Shown here in pieces: positions 1-10,906 of a stretch of 64,000 bases of DNA; position 1 is the first letter of the stretch; each line of letters begins with the position of its first letter. The notes under the pieces were generated by a model. It was not told where the DNA came from, ran no database searches, and saw nothing but the letters and a program-made list of their open reading frames with translations. This DNA comes from Bicyclus anynana. Its lineage: Eukaryota > Arthropoda > Insecta > Lepidoptera > Nymphalidae. The stretch is from assembly GCF_947172395.1 (NCBI RefSeq), contig NC_069086.1, forward strand, positions 14,354,501-14,418,500. The letters are read 5' to 3'. The position numbers and the translations under genes were made by a program.

Positions 1-304
1 TTAATAACAATAAATCAAACAATAAAAAAATATATTATTAATAATTAATTTATATTTTAGCATTGTAAGAGTAGCAAGTAATATACCTAACATTGGTGTT
101 TTTTAATGAAATAGATGGCTAATTTTCCCAATTGTTCATAATAATTTAATATACAATGTTTTTAATAAAATTTAATATATATTAAGTTATACTTCATCTC
201 ATAAATTAGATTTAACGAAAATACAAAATTAATAGAGTAGGTAGTAAAGCAAGTTAGATAATAGTATTAATTGATATTTAATTAATATACATAGTGCTAT
301 TTTT

Positions 305-352
305 AACCGACTTAAAAAAAGAGGAGGTTTTCATGTCGAATGTATGTTTTTT
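305..352 (+). repeat. Fragment of the ACCGACTT / GGAGGAGGTT dispersed repeat family
   Basis: Short copy of a very common lepidopteran dispersed sequence that begins near AACCGACTT, continues through an A-run into AGGAGGTT, and ends in a T-run. Longer relatives in this window are at 12235-12350, 13985-14250 (minus) and 50157-50400. Confidence 0.6.
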
Positions 353-369
353 TTAATAAATGTTATTTG

Positions 370-650
370 GCAATTAATGAAATGAGTGCATTATTGACCG
401 AGAGCTATAACGGTGTGGTACTGGTATGGCATGAGCAGTGAGCACACGTAACGCGTACAATATCGTGAAGCGCGTGCGAGCGGGACGGCAGCAACGGTTG
501 AGGACGCGAACGCTCGAGCGGAGGTCAACGGCTAGCCGCGGTCGTTGCCCCGCTATCGGAGTGACCTACTGAGCGCGTGACGTCACCACCGCACCGCGCG
601 CTCCGCGCCATTGCTAGCCCGCCGACTTATACCGCCATCTTTGGACGAGT
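370..650. promoter_or_regulatory. CpG-rich patch with a CRE palindrome in the HR3 intron
   Basis: About 280 bp of GC-rich, CpG-dense sequence stands out in otherwise strongly AT-rich DNA, upstream of the penultimate HR3 exon. It contains a perfect TGACGTCA (CRE/ATF-type) palindrome at 578-585. A 65-codon open frame starting at a GTG at 577 crosses it, but no splice context or family match supports coding. It could be an internal promoter, an enhancer or an old insertion; this is inference from composition only. Confidence 0.3.
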
Positions 651-914
651 AGTCACACTTGTCACAAATATTACGAGGTTCTTCAAACGTTATAGTTTGT
701 TTTGTTACAATTATTTATTTATTCAGAAAAGGGCTGCAAACACGTCTCTCAATAAAACAAATAGTTTAATCTAATCCTTTCCAGAGCAGTATGCGAGAAA
801 GCTCTTCTTTCTCAGAAATGGGAAAATTTTTACTCATGCAAAACTTTGTCTTAATTAACTATTGACTTTGGTAATAAATTACTAGGTACAAATTTTACTA
901 CATTATTTTTTTAT

Positions 915-1112
915 TTTTTTAATTATTCATCTATACTAATATTATAAAACTGAAAAGTTTGTTTGTTTGATTGAACGCGCTAATCTCAGGAAATACTGGT
1001 CCGATTTGAAAAATTCTTTTAATTATCGAGGAAGGCTATAGGCTAAATTTTATCCCTGTATTCTTACGGGAACGGGAACCACGCGGGTGAAAACGCGTGG
1101 CATCTACTAGTC
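915..1112 (+). repeat. Dispersed repeat, GCGGGTGAAA family, copy 1
   Basis: Non-coding dispersed repeat running from an ACTGAAAAGTTTGTTTG start through GGTCCGATTTGAAAAATTC and CCCTGTATTCTTACGGGAAC to CACGCGGGTGAAAACGCGTG. The same blocks recur at 16315-17180 (interrupted), 17572-17765, 37130-37436 and, in part, 48412-48485 and 53930-54005. It lies in the HR3 intron. Confidence 0.65.
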
Positions 1113-1203
1113 TAAGACATTTTTCACAGAGTGAGATTTTATTGATGGATAGGTAGGGACTATTAAATTATTCCATCAGCTTTAAATGGCTTATTCCTTC
1201 CAG

Positions 1204-1981
1204 AAGTGGAGTTAGAGAGTATTCAAGACAGATACGTGCAAGTTCTCCGCAGCTATTTGGAGCACGCCGCTCCGCACCACCCCGGGAGATTGCAAGAGCT
1301 ATTCGCGAGAATACCTGAGGTGAGAATCTATTCTACATGATCAAAACTAGTAATGAATATCAGATTTAGAGATAGTGTTATAGAACTGTAAAACAACAAT
1401 CCTTTGATAGCTTAAATAATAGCATAGTAGTTTACTCCAAACTGGCTTTGGATAAAAAAATATTAGGGCGGTCTTTTATTCAATTTCTTTAAATTTAATT
1501 CTTTTAACTTATTCTATAACTCAAGACGCTAAAGCCCACAATGATTTGTGTACCTACGTGAATTTTGTTGTTACATTTGAAATCTTTTGAACTTAATAAT
1601 TTTACTACTTTCTGCTTCACTTGACTCGGTGATAAAACACATGACATAAACGTTATGCATTTAATGCTATTTTGTTAAATTAACTTTGTCATAGAATTCA
1701 CTAAAACTTTTGAAAATTACATTTTTAATTTGCTTTTGTTAGCATCGTTGTTTATTATAGCAACACATATATATATATATGACATTATGGCATTACAATA
1801 CAATACTAAAGTCCTAAACAAGTTCGTGTAGAAAGTAAGCAAGAGCATTCGAAACCGAAAGCGAAACAGTACAGTAAACTGACTCAACGTGCACTTTCAG
1901 ATTCAAGCGGCGGCGAACCTGTTGCTAGAGAGTAAAATGTTCTACGTACCGTTCGTGCTGAACTCGGCGGAGATCAGATAG
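1204..1981 (+). CDS. HR3: Nuclear hormone receptor HR3, last two coding exons (partial)
   Basis: C-terminal end of the ligand-binding domain of HR3, the ROR-type orphan nuclear receptor induced by ecdysone in insects; it acts in the nucleus as a DNA-binding transcription factor. Exon A is 1204-1319: a CAG acceptor, two bases completing a codon, then 38 codons reading VELESIQDRYVQVLRSYLEH and onward to ARIPE, then a GTGAGA donor. Exon B is 1901-1981: acceptor TTTCAG, then IQAAANLLLESKMFYVPF and the ending VLNSAEIR, with a TAG stop at 1979-1981. The two exons join in phase 0. The ESKMFYVPFVLN segment is the terminal helix region characteristic of insect HR3. Upstream exons (DNA-binding domain, hinge, most of the ligand-binding domain) lie outside the window. 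Family assignment is from recognition of the C-terminus and is firm; the remainder of the gene is not visible. Confidence 0.9.
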
Positions 1982-3502
1982 TACATGGCGCAGCAGGGCG
2001 TCTAGTTCTCGATGTATGAGCGCCAGACCCCTCGCCTCGCGCCGCGACCCCTCACAGCCCTCGTCATCGTGACCACACCGCCCTGTGTTCTCTGCCCCAG
2101 CACTGCGCTCCTTCCCGGGCATCGACAATAAAAGACTAACGAGGCGGTAGCACCCTCGCTAACAGAGGCAGTTTGAGCTGTCGCCGCCGTATGGACATTG
2201 GACTCGTGTGAGATACTTTACGAGTGTTCAGTGCGAAGCTAGTGCGGTATTATACCCTTGTTGAATCGATGTGTGTATTGGCTTATAAATTGTTTATTAG
2301 AGGAAATAAAACGTCCCAATTGACAGACTGATTTATAATTAAACTTCTTAGCTATTATTTAATTAGTACCAGGGACTCGGATGCGTGTTTTATACGTGGT
2401 AGTGTACACTACTTAGTGTTATTGTAGATTAAAATATATAATTATGTTACTATTTAAATTCTTCAGTCGGAGATCGCATAATATATTATTTCTGTAAATA
2501 TAGAATATAATTTTTACTAGATATAGATTGATTAGTAGTTAGATAAGATGTTGTTTATAGAAGAATTGTAAATGAAATAATTATTACTGTTTTAGTTTGC
2601 ATTTTATATTGACTAGGGTTAAACCGGTAGACTTGTCGCTGGGTCTGTAAAATGAGGATTTTTAATTTTGTACAGTGAGATGTTACAATCCCAAGTGTTT
2701 CATTCTTAAAAGTAGGTACACGGTTTTACTTTTACCGTTTACAAACAAAAAATCAAAAATAACGTGAAAATTTTATTATTAATTTAATACTAACTTACCA
2801 AGCTTAAGGCAAAAACATAAAAGGCTTTTCAAGCGATTCAAACTAAATTATGACTTATGAGCGTACCGATCAGACAGCAGTTATTTTTATTTCACAGAGC
2901 GAAATCTAGGGATAATAACATCTCACTGGTTTTTATATACCTATGAATTGTTCGTATTATAAGTACTAGCACTAAGTACCTACTCTCAGTGTTTACCAAG
3001 ACTGCTTGTATACAACTATACTGTTTTTACGCTATCGTGTTGTAGCGCGGTTTCGCGCTAAATTCTATAGTCACAACTTATGCATTTTTATTGCCAATAT
3101 TACGCAAGACACTTGTGCATATATTGTTCTAAATCTTACTTTACTCTGGTCTAACTAGATTTAAGTAACCAGCAACCGTGTAGTACGTGCGTATCGTGAA
3201 TTCTTGAACGTTTTCCGCTTCAAGAGCGTTTATATCACAGCCTTGGTCGGAGACGGTTCAAAGATTTACTTATCGTATTATATTTTGCTTCCTTTGATGT
3301 GTTCAAGTGTAATTTATGCTCAATTCCATTAATTTTCATCGGACGTTTGCATGATATTTAATCATCTCTCAAGGCACACATACTTTTTTGTCAGTCATGG
3401 TTTCTGTTTCAAAAAATTTTGGTGTGACGAATTTTTCAATATATTAGTGGAAGACTGCGTGGGTATTTTTTTTAATTATTACTGTGAATAACTTATAGCC
3501 TG

Positions 3503-3678
3503 TGTGGTTAAAACAGATGGACAAAATATATATTTAAAAATTGTATGCTACTGCTTTAGAACATTCGTTTTATATTGTCATAAAAATTCACTGTGGTTAA
3601 CAGATGGACAAAATATGTATTTAAAAATTGTATGCTACTGCTGTAGAACATTCGTTTTATATTGTCATAAAAATTCAG
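3503..3678. repeat. Two-copy tandem duplication, about 89-bp unit
   Basis: Copy 1 begins TGTGGTTAAAACAGATGGAC at 3503 and copy 2 begins TGTGGTTAACAGATGGAC at 3592. Both run through TTGTATGCTACTGCT and CATTCGTTTTATATTGTCAT and finish in AAAAATTCA. The copies differ by only a few substitutions and a 2-bp indel, so the duplication is fairly recent. The 66-codon ORF across it is an artefact of the repetition. Confidence 0.85.
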
Positions 3679-4069
3679 CATTATTTCATTCCTTGAACTG
3701 TTAATAGAGACGATTTATATTTTATCATCAACGTTAGATATAATTTGTTCAAACTTGTGATGAAATTGGTTGAATCAAAATGTCAAAAAAATATTGTGAC
3801 GTCATAATGTCACTAACTACTAACTAAATAATTATTTTTCAATTCTAGCAGAACGATGGGTAATGAACAATTTAAGATCATTTAATAAAATGTGTCAACT
3901 AGCCTTTTGTGTTTTATAATTTTTGTGCAGACATACACTGCGCGTAAAGCAATTTTAAAAACAAACCTAGGAATTAGTTTCTCAGGGGAAAGTTTGGTCT
4001 ATTTCTGATGATAGAAAATCTTCAATTTAAAATCGTAAAACTTAACGAAAACACCTTTATTTTTTAAAT

Positions 4070-4114
4070 AAACCATTATTTTGTAATATTGTACATAATA
4101 CAAAATAATGGTTT
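4070..4114. repeat. Small perfect hairpin (16-bp arms)
   Basis: AAACCATTATTTTGTA at 4070-4085 is repeated as its exact reverse complement at 4099-4114, around a 13-base AT-rich loop. It may be a relic of a foldback element; no function is evident. Confidence 0.7.
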
Positions 4115-7100
4115 AAAAAAATAATATATGTTTTAAACTAGTCTTGATTTGCATTACTGTTTGGTTTGGTTTTTTTGTACAATTTCTGTATAAGTGTGAA
4201 TAGTTTCATCACAATGCCACTGTTTGAACAAGTTGCATCTAATTCTAATGTATTCATAATAATACGGTATTCATTTAATTTCAAACCCATTTCATATTAA
4301 TTTTCATCTTCATCCCTACTGACTTCGTAGTCTAGACCAAAACTTAACGTGAACTAATTAACATTACTCGCTATCATCTGGTAAGTATCGTATCATCGTA
4401 ATAAACGCGTTAGTAATAAATCATTGTACACATTTAGTATTAAATAGAGCTAGAACTTAAGTAACCAACTGATTTACTAACTACGTCACTGTCAGTATCC
4501 ACTGCCTACTTTAATGTTAAAATATTTGATAACAATGATATTATTATGGCTCGTATACACCACGCGATTTTAAAACGCCCGATTTACTGAACAGCGATAA
4601 TTACAATTAATAAATTTAAAAGTGCATAGCCCTAAACAACTACTTATCTGTTCTTTTATACGAATTTACAAATACTGAAACATCACAAAACTTTCTATAT
4701 TATTATGGCTTATGAGGAAACTGAGGTTTAAGACTAAGCTAAAGTTTTTATAAACATTTTTTATAAAAAGACGGTTTTTTACTGTAAGCTCGACAATAAT
4801 GTCGACAATATCAAACAAGCTGAACATAATTGCAATGGACTCTGTCATAAATAAAAACAATGTGTACCATAATGTCCAACCTTTGATTATTTTTGATACA
4901 GATTGTGAACCTAATGTGTATTTTATAACATAAACCTTACTTTCACCTCCTTATTTGATAAATTGACAATTAGTGCTCAATATTTCGTTTATTGTTGTAT
5001 CGTGCAGTTCTTTATAGAACAAGTAATAGGTACTATATCGACCACGTTGTCTAAAATTGTCCTCAAACGCCTTCTCTCTTCAATTTATTTGGGCAATTAT
5101 TATATTTTTTTAATAACCAACACAGCTACTTGAACAGGTTCACTTAAACAGGTGAAAAGATTACGGTTAAAGATTAACTAAGTGATTAAGCTACATCCAT
5201 TACAAGCAGAAAAAGACCGCGTGTTGTATACAAGCTTTTATTCGTTAATGTTATAACTTTAATTATAAAACGTTCCAACAACGGTGAACAGTTACCATTA
5301 GATTAGGGATGACAATTAATGTCGAATTAAAAAGATAAGTAATTACAACCAAAAAGTTCGTTCTAAGGACTTAGGTTCTAGGTAATAATTAATCACAACT
5401 TAGATCTAATTCAAATCAATATACACTATGAATATATTTGTACGTATTCAGCGGCGTAGCATTATTCTCAATATTATTCTTTGCATCATTTATCATTATA
5501 TTATATGTATGTATCGTATGTATATGTGTGTAGATAATATCAATCTCTGATGGAACTAACCCCCTATAACTTCAATACACTTCGTTGCATTACTAATCCC
5601 CTACTGTTGAGTTGAGGACAGGCCCCCTCCCTCTTCTAAAGAAATTTGGACGTGCACTTTAAATTATCTGAATTGCCAACTGCACTTATTTTTTTTTCTA
5701 ATTACCTACTCTTATCATACGCACCTAATCTAATATGGCCCTAAGTATGAAACTTTGGTAACTACATAATAACAAATACCTACGTATACATAATTGTTAC
5801 GTGTATGATGTTACTTCTGCTTTGTCAATTTGAAATAAATGGGGTATATCTCATATACAAATTAAAAAAGAAAAGAAAAATAAACATAATATTTTGCATA
5901 AATAATAAAAGTGCGTCGTGTGCTTGGACCTAATCAAAGCAATATACAAACATTCGTTGTTAACAATTATAGAAACCCACCGAAAGCAAAATTATAAAAT
6001 GCATTTAAAACAGTTTAGGAACCAGTGGCATATTTGTGCTTATTGCAAAAACAAAAGTACCTAAATATTTCCCATATTTCAACTTTTATTTGTTACTACC
6101 AGAAATGTTGACAATATCTTGACAGTTTTAATTTTTTTGTATTATTTACATATATATATATATAAAAATATTTAACCATAATGTAAAGTCGTGTTCACCA
6201 AGTTTTCACCTTTATAAAAATCAGTTTAAAATCCAAATGTATCTCAATAATATATTTTTCTAGTCTGGAGAGTTCCTTACCTTCACGAGCTACGCCATTG
6301 GTAAAACCGTAATTAAGACCTTTCGGAAATATAATTATATTTAATGTATTTATCTCACCTTGCTTATGCGTAACATTATATGACATCACTTTACATATTT
6401 AAGTATACTTCTCCAGTGACTTAAACTTATATATATCTATAATATTCAGCCTAACTGAATGTAAAAATTGTGATACCAATATTTGACACAATATAAAATA
6501 CTACCATCGACAGCCATTTCTTGGTCTATCAAATCAAAATAAGAAAAAAATTAAATGTTTGGTTAACAATTGAAATATTTATCTTTTACAAATTCAAAAT
6601 GCGACGTCGTTAGTTAATATGATTTAATTTTTTTGATGACCCAAAACTGGAATCTGGTTAACATTGAAGTTATTAAGTCCCAAATTGACTTGAGTTTAAG
6701 TGTTAACCGCGTCTAGGCTAAAACATAACCGATTGGTTCAAAGTTGCCACTGCAAAGTAAATTAAGTGTAAACTATTGTTGACTACATATAATTTATAGC
6801 TTAACCAATAAAAATTGAATCTACGGGGTAATGAAATAAGATGCAATTCTAGACTACAAATAAATTACACAAATTAATCTTTTTTTTTTTAAATCCTGAT
6901 TTACAAGTTTTCCAGAACGAATTCATAAATAAAAAAAATTTCGGCAGCTGCGATACATACTCGTTTAATGTATATATTATGTAAGATACAAAAAATCAAC
7001 AAACACCAAAAAACATGAGCTGCCCTTAGCTTTGATATCTCTAGCATAAAAAAATCAATCGATATTACGATGTTTTGTAATTCTCTAAACAATCTTGTTA

Positions 7101-9419
7101 CCTGAATGAGCGACACGAGTCCGTTCCTCATTGCGTTACCATTAGTTAAGTGTTAGTGGATATTATTATTATAGTATTTTGTACATTGTAATTAGTTCCA
7201 ATACGACCGGTTAAAACACTGCCATCAAATGCCTACATAGATTTAAAAATAAAAAATTTTGTTACGATTTAAAAGTTATAAGTTATTAACATTCGTGAAA
7301 TTATTAGTTAATTGTGATAAACAGTGATAGTTTATTGAAACCTTGCGAATCGCGTTTTATAGTGACAATGTGTGTTAAATTTCATAATACGTTTTGATAA
7401 GCGCACGGCTTGTAGGCCGAAACTACTGACAATTACTGCATAATTGCATATATTTATTTATTCAATTATATCTAGTTTAAATTATAATAACTTAGTCGAT
7501 ATATACACCATCAAAACGAAGGTGTTAAATCTAAAGTCTGAGGTAAAGATGCCTTTATAGATTTTTAATCGTGTATGACGGAAATAGTAAGTTTAACTAT
7601 AATCGCGAATCGTGCATCGTTTTACTAATGTGTTAATGGTAGGTAATGTAATGTATGTAAGTAATATTAACTTTGTTAATAGCATAGCGTATTGTTAAGG
7701 TGAAACTATCGGCAGAGTATCAAAGGGAAAACTTAGATTGTAATGATGTTATTGGCGTTGTACAAAGGATAGTATTGTTAGTGAGTAACGAGAAAATTGG
7801 CGCATTACTGGAGAGTACCTAATTAGAATAGTAAACGGAAAGCCCACTGAGGCTATACAATTGTAAATACAAACTACATGTAAAATAGCCATTCGCTTTT
7901 CGTTGCTTTCCTAATTTCAAAGCTGGTCTATCTGAACTTTCATTTGTCGTGTCTATCGCGTGATTCATTTGCCGGTCAATATCGTTACGAGTAAATTTTA
8001 ATGGAGTACAGTTTCGCAATTACATTTTTTTCTGCTACAAGTAGTGCACTGATTTGGACATATTTATATAGTCGTTGGTCTCAATGTTCTGATAGCATAA
8101 AATTATAAACTACTAATGATGGTTTCGACTTCTGAAATACTTGTGAATAGGTAGGTATTATTATAAGTTATGACTAACTTACTATGTAAACTAACCTACT
8201 TACTACTGCGTATGATAGAATATCAAATAAACCTTTTTACACAATGTTTAGATCAAGTGTTTCGGAAGTCGCCCATTTAGATGAATGTTAATAATATGGC
8301 GAAAATATTTTGACTGATATGGTAATATTAATATAAACATTAATAATGATGTTAATATATTTTTAAGGGTGTAACTTGAACTTAATGCATTTCACACTTT
8401 CTTTACAGTCCATGTGACGAATAGGTACGTCTAAGATATCGCGACTAAATATTTTCACATTCTTAGCATAAGATTTGTTGTGTAAAAACTTCAGTTTCAT
8501 GTACTTCGGATTGAAGTAGGGTTGACTTGTGTACATTAGCCAATGTAATTATAATAGTTATAATAATAATTGAGTGTAAATTCGTAAGAGAATATATATT
8601 TGGAAACGTTGAGGTGTGTTTGTTGTATGTAATGTAATGTCAAAGATGGATATTCGAATTGTAAGTATATAAAATACATCTATATTAGATATCTATTCTA
8701 CAAGCAAGTTATATATTATGTACTTCGTGTTTTTTTGTTAACGACTTTCACAGACACGTTTCGCTTATAATGCTTATTTGAGGTATAAATAAATTTGGTA
8801 CTGTTCAATATAAAATAAGCGACCGCCAACTTATCTACCACGCAGTCTCATAAAGTGCCTCCAGGTGATCCATAGAATATGACGTAGATATCATTTAGTT
8901 CAGAGTGACTGAGTGCATTACACGTATTTAGTTGGGTTCGCTCAATCTCAAGACTTTCAGGAATAGCATACATTAAGTATTACAATACAGTTAGGGTTTA
9001 CACGTAGTCGATCACATAGTTGCTGATTGCTGTTCTGTTTTGGACGGATGATGGTTGTTATACATTTTGACCAAGTTAGTATACATACGATGTTTGTATT
9101 GACGATGATTCAGACGTTTGTATCGGTGTGTTCGTCTCGTTTGTGGTGCGCCGGGTGTTATGTTAGTCAATGGATGAACTGGTTTGCCAAGAGAAGTTAC
9201 CTACAGTTGTGTTTAGTTAGCGATGCATAACGTGTTTGTACTTTAATTTGTTTTTTAGTTGTACTCTTGAAAATCGATGGTTAATAACTTAAGAGAATAA
9301 AATGTATGTGAAATATTATGTATTTCATTTAATATATCCTTTTTGATTCCCGCTTTAACACAATTCTGAAAATTTACACAGATTCAATATAGATATTTAG
9401 CAATGAATTGTCTGGAGAG

Positions 9420-9800
9420 TTAAAATATCACCATCATCATTATTAACAGTCGATGGACGTCCACTGCTAATCCTCTTGCATGGACTTCTAAACACAATGG
9501 TCTCGAGCCGCCAGCATCCAGCGGCTCCATGCAACCCACTTTATTTTTCCGTCTACCCAGTGGGAGGTCGACCAACATTGCATTGCAGTTTCGGATACGG
9601 GGTTGCCATTCCAGCACTTTGGGACCCCAACGTCCATCGACTGTTCGAAACATTCGTCCTGCCTATTACCACAACAGCTTTGCCACTCGCTGAACTATGT
9701 CAGTGATTTTAGTTTTTCTGCGGATCTCCTCATATCTGATTCGATCCCGCAGATAAACTTCAAGCATTACTCGCTCCAAAGCCCGCCGAGTGACTTCTTT
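9420..9800 (-). mobile_element. Decayed non-LTR retrotransposon, 3' part of reverse transcriptase ORF
   Basis: On the minus strand the region reads TVDGRWGPKVLEWQPRIRNC and later LDLPLGRRKNK-like and LDAGGSRPLCLEVH-like segments. This is the C-terminal zinc-ribbon/GHxxR end typical of RTE/CR1-like LINEs in Lepidoptera (RTDGRWG..VLEWRPR..RSVGRPP). It is broken by frameshifts and stops. A homologous but opposite-strand relic is at 40510-40815. Confidence 0.7.
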
Positions 9801-9869
9801 CTTATGAGGGCCACTGTTAGCGACCAAGTCAGACCGTACAAAAATATGAAAACCTTGACTTTCGGTAAC

Positions 9870-10110
9870 ACACCTTGCTCACGAAATTATTGGTATGTGA
9901 TTGTTAAATTAACTGGAAAGTCGTTCCAGTCAATCGTGTTAATGTCAAAACTTCGACCAAATACCATAAGAAACTTTCGCATGACTGTTAGATCAAGGGT
10001 CGAATGCAGAAGACAGTAATCTTAACCATGCAACTTGTATTGCATCGTAGGTACTTCACTCTGAAGCCCTGACTGCTAGTTGCTTGGGCACTCAATAGCC
10101 CCGCAAAAGG
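9870..10110 (+). mobile_element. Decayed LINE C-terminal fragment (LTLEP family)
   Basis: Starts at CTTGCTCACGAAATTATT, passes through a frame ending QKTVILTMQ..RRYFTLKP, and ends with the non-coding tail GGCACTCAATAGCCCCGC. It matches, with many substitutions, the better preserved copy at 41240-41510 and the short copy at 41630-41735. Stop codons in all frames show it is dead. Confidence 0.6.
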
Positions 10111-10253
10111 AGAGAGAGATTATCGAAGAAATAAAACATACTTAAAGACTGAAAAAACGGACAAAGGACCGGACCTTTTAGGAAGTCGGTTAGTAGCAAT
10201 AATACATTGTAATCTTTGGTTGGTAGTAATGTGCGGTTTAAACTAATTTACTC

Positions 10254-10694
10254 TTTGGTTTAAACACATGAGTAATATTATCCTGCCATCTAGTATTGAG
10301 AAGTTACAACATAATCGCCAATGACAAGCGTCAAATAAACGATACTCAGAACATCTAGTGTTAAATAGTGACAACATTCTAAGCCATGTTATTTACCAGT
10401 ATTCTACTTTTTACTAAATTAACAAAATATGGTAAAAAGTACAAATCGAAGAATAGGAATATATAATAAGAATTTGGTTTAAACACATGAGTAATATTAT
10501 CCTGCCATCTAGTATTGAGAAGTTACAACATAATCGCCAATGACAAGCGTCAAATAAACGATACTCAGAACATCTAGTGTTAAATAGTGACAACATTCTA
10601 AGCCATGTTATTTACCAGTATTCTACTTTTTACTAAATTAACAAAATATGGTAAAAAGTACAAATCGAAGAATAGGAATATATAATAAGAATTT
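10254..10694. repeat. Perfect 219-bp tandem duplication upstream of eIF3i
   Basis: Copy 1 (10254-10475) and copy 2 (10473-10694) each run from TTTGGTTTAAACACATGAG to AATATATAATAAGAATTT. By eye they are identical over the whole 219-bp period, sharing a 3-base TTT junction. The second copy ends about 212 bp before the eIF3i start codon, so the duplication probably lies in or beside the promoter. ORFs reported over it in both strands are non-coding. Confidence 0.9.
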
Positions 10695-10906
10695 TTTCGT
10701 GTTGCTTTTTCTTCATTCTTTCTTTTTCGAACGTAGTACGTATGTTCAATGTTCTCTGTGGTTAACGTCAAAGCGATGTCAAAGGATGACAATTCTTTTC
10801 TTTCGTTTCGTACGTCAAATAAATGTACCGCCACATGCCAATTGCCAATAAATTATTCAGTATTTTATGATTTTGTGCCTATAATTTGTAAAATAAAGCT
10901 TAAAAC

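Larger units (their letters stand above)
1982..9400 (+). other. HR3 3' UTR followed by gene-free AT-rich DNA
   Basis: No open frame here has coding character. The first canonical AATAAA after the HR3 stop is at 2305-2310, but the true 3' end is unknown and may lie further on, since insect HR3 transcripts can have long UTRs. Inside the stretch are a direct tandem duplication at 3503-3678 and a short hairpin at 4070-4114. Otherwise I see AT-rich DNA with scattered A/T runs and nothing recognisable. Confidence 0.5.

Noticed and set aside
577..774. 65-codon ORF over the CpG-rich patch
   Set aside because: Begins at GTG, low-complexity product, no splice sites in phase with HR3, no recognisable family.
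1925..2128. Minus-strand 67-codon ORF antisense to the last HR3 exon
   Set aside because: Shadow of the GC-rich HR3 coding end and UTR; no family resemblance.
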